A DNA stretch of 36,662 nucleotides from Paraburkholderia oxyphila NBRC 105797. Its GTDB lineage: Bacteria > Pseudomonadota > Gammaproteobacteria > Burkholderiales > Burkholderiaceae. Below the pieces are notes generated by a model. It was not told the origin of the DNA. It did no database searches and saw nothing but the letters and a program-made list of their open reading frames with translations. The stretch is taken from assembly GCF_000685075.1 (NCBI RefSeq), contig NZ_BAYD01000100.1, positions 1 through 36,662 on the forward strand, given 5' to 3'. Made by a program: the position numbers and the translations under genes. The stretch's first letter is position 1. Each line of letters starts with the position of its first letter. Positions 1 to 8,344 of the stretch are shown piece after piece.

Positions 1-46
1 TCCCATAACTCACAAAAAATTAGAATTCCAAAATAAAAAATAAAAT

Positions 47-74
47 TTGAAAATTTCTTCACCCGAACCATAAT
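47..74 (+). promoter_or_regulatory. Sigma70-like promoter for the SDR gene
   Basis: A -35-like TTGAAA (47-52) and a -10-like CATAAT (69-74), each 5/6 to consensus, are separated by 16 bp in a very AT-rich stretch (bases 1-60). Transcription would start near base 81, about 40 nt before the gene. No experimental support; the assignment rests on consensus match and position. Confidence 0.5.
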
Positions 75-77
75 CCC

Positions 78-92
78 GCCGCATCTTGCGGC
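78..92 (+). other. Small hairpin in the SDR leader
   Basis: GCCGCA and TGCGGC pair around a TCT loop. It lies at the predicted transcript 5' end and has no T-run, so a terminator is unlikely. It could stabilise the mRNA 5' end, or it may be chance in GC-rich DNA. Confidence 0.3.
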
Positions 93-122
93 CCCCTAAC
101 AACAATCATGGAGCACCCAGGC

Positions 123-989
123 ATGTCCAAACAATCCCGCCCATACATTGCCCTCGTAACTGGCGCTTCGCGCGGCGCAGGCAAAGGCATTGCCCTCGCA
201 CTAGGCGCCGCTGGCGCCACCGTCTACGTGACAGGCCGCTCCCAGCATGAAGGCGACGCGCCCCTCCCCGGCACCATCCACGCGACAGCTGCAGAAATCA
301 CCCGCCTGGGCGGCCGAGGCATCGCCCTCGCCTGCGACCACGCCGACGACACCCAGGTCGAAGCCGCCTTCGCACGCATCCGCGACGATGAAGGCCGCCT
401 CGACGTGCTAGTCAACAACGCAACCGTCCTCCACGACGAACTCATCCGCCCCGCACCATTCTGGGAAAAGCCAATGGAAATGGTCAACATCCTGAACGTA
501 GGCCTGCGCTCAGCCTACATCGCGAGCTGGCACGCAGCACGCTTGATGTCCGCGCAACGCGACGGCCTGATCGCCTTCACCTCGTCGTTCGGTGCAAGCT
601 GCTACATGCACGGCGCGGCCTACGGCGCACAAAAAGCCGGCGTGGATAAATTCGCGAAAGATATGGCAGTGGACCTGCGCCCCTTCAACGTGGCAGCAGT
701 GTCGATCTGGATGGGCATGCTCCAGACCGAGCGCACCGCACGCGTGATCGCCGCGCATCCCGAGCAGTACGCCGGTTTCAGCGAGCTAGCGGAAAGCCCG
801 CAATTCACCGGACGCCTGGTCGATGCACTCTATCGCGATCCGCAACGCGAGCAGAAGTCGGGCCTCGTGCTCGTGGGCGCCGAGCTCGCGCGCGAATATG
901 GCATTACCGATATCGACGGTCGACAGCCCCCTTCGCATCGCGAGCAACTGGGCGGCCCAGTGCAGGCGCATCCAGCCATCGTTGCGTGA
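123..989 (+). CDS. Short-chain dehydrogenase/reductase (SDR family)
   Basis: A 288-aa NAD(P)-dependent oxidoreductase of the classical SDR fold, probably cytoplasmic. Seen: glycine-rich cofactor motif TGASRGAG (residues 13-20), the NNA motif (98-100), catalytic Ser in FTSSFG (about 154) and the YxxxK pair Y167/K171. The arrangement resembles DHRS1-like SDRs, which have a longer loop after the second strand, but the substrate cannot be told. An upstream ATG exists at 108; I chose 123 because GGAG at 110-113 sits 9 nt before it, while nothing ribosome-binding-like precedes 108. The gene converges on the glycosyltransferase gene, with only 15 bp between the stops. Confidence 0.9.
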   Translation: MSKQSRPYIALVTGASRGAGKGIALALGAAGATVYVTGRSQHEGDAPLPGTIHATAAEITRLGGRGIALACDHADDTQVEAAFARIRDDEGRLDVLVNNATVLHDELIRPAPFWEKPMEMVNILNVGLRSAYIASWHAARLMSAQRDGLIAFTSSFGASCYMHGAAYGAQKAGVDKFAKDMAVDLRPFNVAAVSIWMGMLQTERTARVIAAHPEQYAGFSELAESPQFTGRLVDALYRDPQREQKSGLVLVGAELAREYGITDIDGRQPPSHREQLGGPVQAHPAIVA

Positions 990-1004
990 GGCCAGCGCTT
1001 CACG

Positions 1005-3234
1005 CTATGGCAAACGGGCGGATGGCGCGTCGCGCACATCCGCACACCACGCCTCCCACATGTGCCGATAAGCGGCCTCCACGTTGCGCGCGAAACGCGC
1101 GCCGTCCATGAGCGGCGAAGCCTCCATGCGCGCGCGCAGTTCCGCGCGCAGTGCGGCGAGCCGAGGCAGATCGCGCGCAAGCGCCGTCACGATGGCAACG
1201 TAGTCCGCTTCGTTGTCCGCCGCCAGCTCCCGCAAACCCAGATTGGCCAGCAGGCAAAGCCCGGCGCGGCTCAGCGCCGTGCGGCCATAACGGGTGGGAA
1301 CCGGCACGCCCATCCACAAGGCGTCGAGACTCGTGGTGTGGCCATTGGCTGGAAACGTGTCGAGCGCGATGTCGATCTGGTGGTAAGTCCGAAGATAGTC
1401 GGCGCGCAATTGAAATCCCACGAAGCTCACGCGCGCCGGATCGACGCCGTGCGCGGCCAGACGCTCGGCAAGCTGCTCACGGGCCCCGCCGGGAGGCGCC
1501 AGCAGCACAAGCCGCGCATCGGGCAGCGCCGCAAACACGCCGGACCAGAGCGACAGTGTGGCATCGGTCAGCTTGGATGGATTGTTCAGGCATCCGAATG
1601 TAATATGCCCGGCCGAAAGTGCCGGCAACGCGTTCCCCTCCACGCCAGGCGCGAGTGCGTCGTAGCACCAGAAGGCGTCCGGCAAGCGCAGCGAGCGCTC
1701 CGTGTACTGGTCGTCCACGCGCGGGTCATCAGGCGGATCGATCCACGGGTCGGTCAGGCGCCAGCCAATCGACGGGCTGCCCGTCGTGCCCGGGTATGCG
1801 AGCCACGCCACCTGCACAGGCGCGGGCCGCCGCGCGAACAACAGGCGCCGCGCGCCGTCCATGTGCATCGTGAGGTCGACGAGAATGTCGATGCCGTCGT
1901 CGCGAATTTGCTGCGCAAGGCGTGCGTCGTCGAACTCCCACACGTCACGCCAGACGTCCGCGTAGCTCGCGAGGCGCGCGGTGACGTCGTCGCGCTGTGC
2001 GCTCAGCGCATAGCAGACGATCTCGAAGGCCGCGTGATTGTGGTGGCCAAAGAGCGGCGTCGTGAACAGCGACTGGCAATGGTTGCGAAAGTCCGGCGAG
2101 ACATAGCCGATGCGCAGGCGCCGCGCGGTGTCGGGCGTGTTCGCATGGCGCGCGCCCGCGCTCGTGGCCAGCAGCGCCGCCTCGTGCCGCGCGGAGAACT
2201 GCTCGGCCTCGACGCGGATCGCATGACCGTCGTCCACGGCGAACATCAGCGAGAACAGCAGATTGCTGTTTGCGCCGATGTGGGCGGGATCGCAGGCCAT
2301 CGCCCGACGATAGCAGGCGATGGCCTCGTCGATCCGGCCGGCCTTGCTGCACGCGTTGCCGAGATTGATATGCGCATCGGCAAAGTCCGGCTTCAGTTCG
2401 ACGGCGCGTGTAAGCGCGGCGCGCCTCGTCGTGCCGGGCGAGCTTGAGCAGCACGTTGCCCAGGTTGCTCCACGCGGAGACCCGTTGCGGATCGAGTTCG
2501 ATCGCGCGCTCGAGCGCAACCCTGGCTTCGTCGATGCGCGTCCCACCGCTCAGGATCGCGCCGATATTCGTGAGGATCTCGACCGAGTCCGGCGCGAGCG
2601 TGCGCGCGTGTTCGAGCACGGCCAGCGCTTGCGTGACGCGCTTGCCCGCCAGCATCACCTTCGCGAGATTGTTCCAGGCGTTCGCGTGGCCCGGCGCGAG
2701 GGCCACCGTGCGACGCAGCATGGTTTCCGCGCGGTCGAGCTCGTTGGCGTTCAACAGCATGGTCCCGTAGTTGAAGTGGATCGCGGCATGCTGCGGCGCC
2801 AGCGCGAGCGCGCGTTCGAACAATTCCGACGCCCGCGCGGCGTCGCCCGCTTCGCCGTACAGGTGGCCGAGGTTGTTCAGCGCGATGGGTGAGCCCGGCC
2901 GCAGTTCGAGGGCGCGCTTCAACGCGTAGATGGCCATGTCCCGCTCGGCGGCACCAGCGCAGGTCATGGCGAAGCCCACCAGAAACACCGGGTCCTCGCG
3001 CGCCACAAGCGCGCGGCCGATCAGCGCCCTTGCGGCCAGGCGGTCGCGCCCGATCTCGAGGAGGCCCGCGAGATGCAGTGCATCGGCGTCGTGCGGGCCG
3101 GCGGCAATGAGACGCTCGCACATGGCGCGCGCGGTTTCGGTCTCGCCGCGTTGCCAGGCGGCTTCGGCGGCGGCGAACGTATCGCCGCTGACTTCGGGGG
3201 TTGGAGGCGTGGACATGGTCGCGGAATCTTCCAT
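1005..3234 (-). pseudogene. TPR-domain O-linked GlcNAc transferase-like glycosyltransferase (GT41/SPINDLY type), frameshifted
   Basis: One reading frame (about 3234 down to 2410) encodes tandem TPRs with the usual NNLG/A and P-x-x-A pattern. A second (about 2410 to 1005) continues with one more TPR and a full OGT-type catalytic region: IGYVSPDFRNH with the conserved His, VQVAWLAYPGTTG, FGCLNNPSKLTD, and NGHTTSLDALWMGVPVPT followed by SRAGLCLLANLGL. The frames meet inside a TPR helix near 2403-2409, where ACGCGCC would restore the helix if it read ACGCGCGCC; a CG dinucleotide appears lost. Intact, it would be about 740 aa and would transfer a sugar to protein Ser/Thr or a related acceptor. Start codons possible at 3234 (ATG) or 3216 (ATG). 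It may be a true pseudogene or a sequencing error in a CG run. Confidence 0.85.
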
Positions 3235-3246
3235 CAGGGCCAGCAA

Positions 3247-3592
3247 GTTCAGTCGCGCGTTCGGCTGCGACTGCGGGCGCCGATGTTAAGCAAACTGCGA
3301 TCTCAAAGCATTCAGAACGCGCTTAAGCAACGAGCAGCGTTCTGAAATTTCGATGGCGTTTGCCGTGAGTCAAATTCCATGAAGGCGCAGGCGCGGCAAT
3401 GGGTGCCTTTCCGGGCCAGCCCGGTGGCCATCAACACGACCAGGTCGCCAAGGACATGATCGCGGTGCGCATCGGGTCCGATCTGAAAATCGCATCGTGG
3501 CCTCCCCCGCTTACCTCGTGAAGCACAAGGCGCCGATGCGCCGCACCGCAAGCGCTCGTAGTCGTTCACGGCCGGGTTTGACCCGGCCGCGC
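3247..3592. other. Gene-free stretch between the TPR gene and the aldo/keto reductase
   Basis: About 345 bp separate the glycosyltransferase start from the end of the aldo/keto reductase gene. Short open frames on either strand do not resemble a known family. It contains one clear inverted repeat (3311-3346, listed separately). It is less GC-rich near 3290-3380, as expected for promoter DNA of the minus-strand glycosyltransferase gene. Confidence 0.5.
3311..3346. repeat. 10-bp perfect inverted repeat upstream of the glycosyltransferase gene
   Basis: TTCAGAACGC (3311-3320) and GCGTTCTGAA (3337-3346) are exact complements separated by 16 nt, followed on the plus strand by ATTT. It could be a transcription terminator for the minus-strand aldo/keto reductase operon, though it lies about 250 bp beyond that gene, or a regulator site for the glycosyltransferase gene. 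Confidence 0.45.
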
Positions 3593-4603
3593 TCAGCCAG
3601 CCTTGCGGCCCTCGACCGGATAGCCGGGATCGGTATAGCCCGGCGTCGACGCATGGCCCGGCGGCACGAGGCTGTCAATGAACTGCTCGTCCTCAGGACT
3701 CAATTGAAGCGCCAGCGCTTCGACGTAGCTGTCCCAATGCGCCTCGGTGCGCGGCCCCGCGATCGTCGAGCTCACGAGCCGGTTGTTGAGCACCCACGCG
3801 AGCGCGAACGCAACCGAAGTCGTGCCGCGCTGAGCCGCGTGCTCCGCAATCCGCTGCGCGATGTGCAACGACTCGGCACGCCACTCCGTCTGCTGGATGC
3901 GCCGGTCGCCGCGCCCCGCGCGGCTGTCCGCGGGCGGCGGCGCGTCCACCACATATTTCCCGGTCAGCACACCGCGCGCGAGCGGGCTGTACGGGACCAC
4001 GCCCAGGCCGAAATGCGCGGCGGCGGGCAGCTGCTCGACTTCGGCGCTGCGGTCCACGATGTTGTAGAGCGGCTCGCTCGCAACGGGCCGCTCGATGCCG
4101 AGCTGGTCCGCGATGCGCACCACTTCAGCGATGCGCCAGCCGCGGAAATTGGAAAGCCCGAAATAGCGCACCTTGCCCTGGCGGATCAGATCGCCCACCG
4201 CCCGCACGCCCTCTTCGAGCGGCAGATCGGGCAAGGCGCGATGGAAATAGAGCACGTCGATATAGTCGGTGTTCAGACGCTTCAGGCTCGCCTCGACCGA
4301 CTGGAAGATCCATTTGCGCGACTGCCCCTGCTGGTTGGGGCCCTGCGCGGGGCCCGCGGGATAGCCGAACTTCGTTGCCACGACCCAGTCGTCGCGGCGC
4401 GCCGCGATGGCGCGACCCACGATCTCTTCGGAGCGGCCAGCGTGGTAAACGTCGGCGGTATCGATGAAGTTGACGCCCTGCTCGAAGGCCTTGTCGATGA
4501 TGCGCCTCGCCGTCGCCTCATCGGTTTCGCCGCCGAACATCATGGCGCCGAGACACAACGGCGAAACCTTCAGGCCGCTGCGGCCCAGATAGCGATAATC
4601 CAT
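3593..4603 (-). CDS. Aldo/keto reductase
   Basis: A 336-aa NADPH-dependent oxidoreductase of the AKR TIM-barrel superfamily, acting on carbonyls in the cytoplasm. The catalytic tetrad is visible: D48 and Y53 (DTADVY), K78 (VATKFG) and H121 (YFHR); the C-terminal STIAGPRTEAHWDS region is a typical NADPH-phosphate-binding segment. Start chosen at MDYRYLGRSG, which begins the conserved first strand; an extension of five residues upstream is possible. It follows the CoA-transferase gene on the same strand after about 180 bp, so it may be the last gene of the catabolic operon or a separate unit. Its substrate is unknown. Confidence 0.88.
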   Translation of the reverse strand: MDYRYLGRSGLKVSPLCLGAMMFGGETDEATARRIIDKAFEQGVNFIDTADVYHAGRSEEIVGRAIAARRDDWVVATKFGYPAGPAQGPNQQGQSRKWIFQSVEASLKRLNTDYIDVLYFHRALPDLPLEEGVRAVGDLIRQGKVRYFGLSNFRGWRIAEVVRIADQLGIERPVASEPLYNIVDRSAEVEQLPAAAHFGLGVVPYSPLARGVLTGKYVVDAPPPADSRAGRGDRRIQQTEWRAESLHIAQRIAEHAAQRGTTSVAFALAWVLNNRLVSSTIAGPRTEAHWDSYVEALALQLSPEDEQFIDSLVPPGHASTPGYTDPGYPVEGRKAG

Positions 4604-4779
4604 AACCCCAAACTCCAAAGTGGCTGCACGTCGGATCGACGGCCAGAACGCTCATTAGAAACCAGCGCGCCCATCGGATAAAGGTGGATAAACCGCATGC
4701 GTTCATGAATGGCGTTCATCAATCCCCATGCAGGCGCGCACTGAGTGACGAGGAGCCTCGCCTGCAATCGCCGCCAGCC

Positions 4780-6018
4780 TCAGCGCCCCACGCCAACCGC
4801 GCCTTCCGCTTCGAGTGCGTGAATCCGCGTTTCGTCGTAGCCATATTCGCGCAGCACCTCGACGGTGTGCTCGCCGTACAGCGGTGCGGGACGCGCGTGC
4901 GTTGTCGGACCCTCCGAAAAGTGGATCGGCAAGCCTATGCCCTTGAACTGCCCGCTCACCGGATGCCCGGTCTGCACGATCATCCCGCGCGCGATGGCCT
5001 GCTCGTGCGAGGCCGCCTCGGGCACGCTGAGCACCGGGCCGCACGGCAAGCCGATCTCGTCGAAGAGCGCAAGCCACTGCGCCGTGGTGCGCTCGCGCAG
5101 GCGCACACTCAGGATCTCCACGAGCGCAGCGCGATGCGCGAGACGCCCCGCGTTGGTGGCAAAGCGCGCGTCGTCCGCGAGCCCGGGGATGGCGAGCGCC
5201 GCAACCAGCCGCTCGTAATTGCTCTGATTCGCCGCGCCCACGTTGACCCAGCCGTCGCGCGTTTCGAACGCCTGATAAGGCGCGCTCGTGGGATTGGCCG
5301 AGCCGGCTTTTTCGAGCACAGTGCCATCGGCGAAGTAGTTGGCGAACGCCCAGTACATCTGCTGCAGACCTGCTTCGAACAACGAAGTATCCACCATCTG
5401 CCCGCGGCCCGTGCGCTGCCGGCCCGCCCAGGCGGCGCAGATGCCGAGCGCCGCCAGAATGCCCGCGTTGATGTCCGTGACCGGCGAGCCCGCCTTGATC
5501 GGCGCCTGCCCCGGCTCGCCTGTCATGCTCATCAGGCCACTCATGCCCTGTGCGATGAGGTCGAAGCCGCCCTTGTCCGCGTACGGCCCGCTGCGTCCGT
5601 AGCCGGAGATCGCGCAATAGATGAGCCCCGGGTTCTCGGCCTTCAGCGTTTCGTAGCCCATGCCGAGCTTTTCCATCGTGCCGCGCCGGTAGTTCTCGGT
5701 CACGACGTCGGCGCTCGCGAGCAGACGCCGCAGCACGGCGCGGCCGCCCTCGGTCTTCAGGTCGAGCGCGATGCCGCGCTTGCCGCGATTGACCATCATG
5801 AACGAGGCGGACTCGCCGCTCGCGAGGATTGGCGCGAAACGGCGGCAGTCGTCGCCGCCCGGCATCTTCTCCACCTTGATGACCTCGGCGCCCATGTCGG
5901 CGAGCATCATGCCGCAGACCGGCCCCGACATGATGTGCGCAAGCTCGATCACCTTCATGCCCGCGAGCGGCCCCGTACGTGCGTGCGCGTTTGATTCGCT
6001 GCGTCGCGTGTCTTCCAT
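4780..6018 (-). CDS. Family III CoA-transferase (CaiB/BaiF, formyl-CoA transferase type)
   Basis: 412 aa, the usual length for family III CoA-transferases, which move CoA between carboxylic acids via an aspartyl-CoA thioester intermediate. Seen: N-terminal motif LAGMKVIELAHIMSGP, the MGAEVIKVE segment (42-50), NRGKRGIALDLK, and the catalytic Asp D153 in GGFDLIAQGMSG. ATG at 6018 lies 3 bp after the stop of the upstream crotonase gene, so the two are surely co-transcribed. In this cluster it would activate an imported carboxylate to its CoA ester. The acid and the CoA donor cannot be predicted. Confidence 0.92.
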   Translation of the reverse strand: MEDTRRSESNAHARTGPLAGMKVIELAHIMSGPVCGMMLADMGAEVIKVEKMPGGDDCRRFAPILASGESASFMMVNRGKRGIALDLKTEGGRAVLRRLLASADVVTENYRRGTMEKLGMGYETLKAENPGLIYCAISGYGRSGPYADKGGFDLIAQGMSGLMSMTGEPGQAPIKAGSPVTDINAGILAALGICAAWAGRQRTGRGQMVDTSLFEAGLQQMYWAFANYFADGTVLEKAGSANPTSAPYQAFETRDGWVNVGAANQSNYERLVAALAIPGLADDARFATNAGRLAHRAALVEILSVRLRERTTAQWLALFDEIGLPCGPVLSVPEAASHEQAIARGMIVQTGHPVSGQFKGIGLPIHFSEGPTTHARPAPLYGEHTVEVLREYGYDETRIHALEAEGAVGVGR

Positions 6019-6021
6019 CTC

Positions 6022-6828
6022 TCAGCGTCCCTTGAATTGTGGCGTCTCTTTCGCGAGAAACGCCTGATAGCCGATGCGGAAATCCTCGCTGCCGTAGCAC
6101 GCGAAACCCTCGTCGCGCTCGGCCTGCGTGAGCGGCGCGGGGTTGCGCGCGCGGCGCACGAACTGCTTGTGCCAGCGCGCGACGAGCGGCGCGCCCGCCG
6201 CAATGCGCTGTGCCGCCGCGAGCGCCTCCGCACTCACCTCGGCGTCGGGCACCACGCGCGTGACGAGGCCTTTGGCAAACGCTTCGCGCGCGTCGAGAAT
6301 GCGGCCTTCGAGCAGGATCTCCAGCGCCACGGCCTCGCCTGCGAGGCGCAGCAGCGCTTCGAGTTCGGCATGCGCCATCACGAGCCCGAGGTTCTTGATG
6401 GGCGCGCCGAAGCGGCTGGACTCGCCGCAGATGCGCAAATCGCACAGCGCCGCCAGCTCCAGCCCGCCGCCCACGCAAATGCCGTGAATCATCGCGACCA
6501 CGGGCACCGGGCACGCGTCGATCAGCCCGAGCGTGCGATGCATGAGCGCGCCGTATGCACGCGCCTGCTCGACGTTCGAGCGGTCGGTGGCGAACTCGCC
6601 GATGTCGTTGCCGGGCGAAAACGCCTTTTCGCCCGCGCCGCGCAGCACGATGCAGCGCAAGCTGTCATCGGCGGCAAGCGCCTCGAAGGTGTCGCCAAGC
6701 GCGCGCCAGAGCGTGCGCGTGAGCGCATTGAGCTTTGCGGGGCGATCGATCGTCACGATGGCGATCGCGCCGTCGCTTCCGGTGCGCTCAGTTTGAATGG
6801 CGCCGTAGGTGGCGGTATCGTCGTTCAT
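6022..6828 (-). CDS. Enoyl-CoA hydratase/isomerase family protein (crotonase fold)
   Basis: 268 aa. The crotonase oxyanion-hole region is seen as FSPGNDIGEF, and the second conserved glycine block as IHGICVGGGLELAALCDLRI. The position that carries the hydratase Glu in the PExxLG motif reads GAPIKNLGLVMAHAELEALL, so the second catalytic Glu of classical hydratases is not obviously present. Isomerase, lyase or another crotonase reaction is possible. Start 6828 is preceded by GAGGAA about 6 nt away; a longer version to 6873 is less likely. It sits between the MFS transporter and the CoA-transferase gene. Confidence 0.88.
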   Translation of the reverse strand: MNDDTATYGAIQTERTGSDGAIAIVTIDRPAKLNALTRTLWRALGDTFEALAADDSLRCIVLRGAGEKAFSPGNDIGEFATDRSNVEQARAYGALMHRTLGLIDACPVPVVAMIHGICVGGGLELAALCDLRICGESSRFGAPIKNLGLVMAHAELEALLRLAGEAVALEILLEGRILDAREAFAKGLVTRVVPDAEVSAEALAAAQRIAAGAPLVARWHKQFVRRARNPAPLTQAERDEGFACYGSEDFRIGYQAFLAKETPQFKGR

Positions 6829-6909
6829 GCGCGTTCCTCGCAGAGGGATCGTTTCCTGGAACGGCGCGCCCACCTCCGCGCGCCACGTTTGACCACCCCG
6901 CCCGCAGGC

Positions 6910-8199
6910 TCAGGCCGTCGTGTGTGCATGTGCACCGTCGACCGAACCCTCCGCGCTGTCGAGCGCGCGGTCCGGGCGCATCGTGAACGAGAGCACGATG
7001 CCCAGCGCCATGATCGCCATCGACACGGTGAACGGCAGGTTCCAGTTGCCGGTGCGGTCGATCAGCCAGCCGCCCACCACGGGGCTCACGATGGCCGCCG
7101 CGGCCGAGCCCGTGTTCATGATCCCGCTCGCGGTGCCAGCGTGCCTGGGCGCGATGTCCATGGGCACGGCCCACATCGGCCCGATGGTCATCTCGTTGAA
7201 GAAGAAGCCCGCGCTCAGGCATAGCGCGGCCAGCGTCACCGTCACGTTCTGCACGAGCAGGATAGGCGCGAGCGAAAGCAGCGTGAGCAGCATGCACACG
7301 CCCACCATCACGTTGCGCGCGAGGCGCAGGTTGCGGCTCTTCTTGAGGATGCGGTCGGTGACCGAGCCGCCGAGCCAGTCGCCCAGCACGCCCGCGAAGA
7401 ACACGCCCGAGGCGAACAGCGCCGACTGGGCCAGGTGCATGTGGTAGTTGTGCAGGAAGTACTGCGGAATCCAGCCGAGGAACAGCCACAGCACCCAGCC
7501 ATAGCAGAAGTACACGGCCGTGACCGGTGACATGCGCGCGACGAGCCGCCGCCACGGCACAGGTGCGCGCTCCTTCGCGCCGGAAAAGCGCTCGAGCCCT
7601 TCGCATTCGGCGGCGGTGATGCGCGGATGCGCGCGCGGATCGTCGCGGAAGTACCAGATCCACAGCATGGCCCAGATGAAGCTCGCGACGCCCGTGACGA
7701 TGAACGCACCGCGCCAGCCCGACATCAGCATGAGCCAGACGATGAGCGGCGGCGCGATGGCATTGCCGATGCGCGAGGCGGCGTGCGTCGTGCCCTGCGC
7801 GAAGCCGCGCCGGTTCGCCGGCATCCAGTTCGACATCGCGCGCGTGGCGGTGGGGAACGTCGCGCCTTCGCCGAGGCCGAGCAGCAAGCGCGCCACGATC
7901 ATGGAGGCGAAACCGCTCGCGAGACCGGTGAGCACGGTGGCGCCGGCCCAGATCACGGCGCAGACGGCCAGCGTGCGGCGCGGGCCGAAGCGGTCGCCCA
8001 CCCAGCCGCCGATGATCTGGAACAGCAGATACGGATACGCGAAGGCGGAAAACACGATGCCGACCTCGGTATGCGAGAGATGAAGCTCGGCCGCGAACTG
8101 GCTTGCAGCCGTGCTCACGTTGACGCGATCGACATAGGTGATGAGGTACATCGCGCACAGCAATAGCAGCACGCGTGTGGTGGCTCGGCGCAACATCAT
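6910..8199 (-). CDS. MFS transporter, anion:cation symporter (ACS)-like
   Basis: About 429 aa with roughly 12 hydrophobic helices, an inner-membrane carrier. Seen: LITYVDRVNVSTA in helix 1, and GDRFGPRRTLAVC between helices 2 and 3, the MFS motif A region. LLLGLGEGATFPTATRAMSN is typical of ACS family members that carry tartrate, glucarate, phthalate or related organic anions. Two adjacent ATG codons occur; the second (8196) has the better spacing to AAGGAG. It is flanked by the dehydrogenase and crotonase genes on the same strand and would be the uptake system of the cluster. Confidence 0.9.
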   Translation of the reverse strand: MMLRRATTRVLLLLCAMYLITYVDRVNVSTAASQFAAELHLSHTEVGIVFSAFAYPYLLFQIIGGWVGDRFGPRRTLAVCAVIWAGATVLTGLASGFASMIVARLLLGLGEGATFPTATRAMSNWMPANRRGFAQGTTHAASRIGNAIAPPLIVWLMLMSGWRGAFIVTGVASFIWAMLWIWYFRDDPRAHPRITAAECEGLERFSGAKERAPVPWRRLVARMSPVTAVYFCYGWVLWLFLGWIPQYFLHNYHMHLAQSALFASGVFFAGVLGDWLGGSVTDRILKKSRNLRLARNVMVGVCMLLTLLSLAPILLVQNVTVTLAALCLSAGFFFNEMTIGPMWAVPMDIAPRHAGTASGIMNTGSAAAAIVSPVVGGWLIDRTGNWNLPFTVSMAIMALGIVLSFTMRPDRALDSAEGSVDGAHAHTTA

Positions 8200-8344
8200 C
8201 GTCTCCTTGCTGGAAGTGTTCTGGCGCGGCGCGAGACGTGCGCTCGCAGCCCGCTTCGCCTCGCGGCGGGTACTTCAGGACTCCGGATGTTTCGACTTCT
8301 GTTTCGGGCGCAGTGGCTGCCACCCTGTGCCGCTCGCAGGCGAT

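Noticed and set aside
3379..3521. Short plus-strand frames between the TPR and aldo/keto reductase genes
   Set aside because: The longest ATG-started frame at 3399 is about 40 codons, has no ribosome-binding site and no recognisable family.
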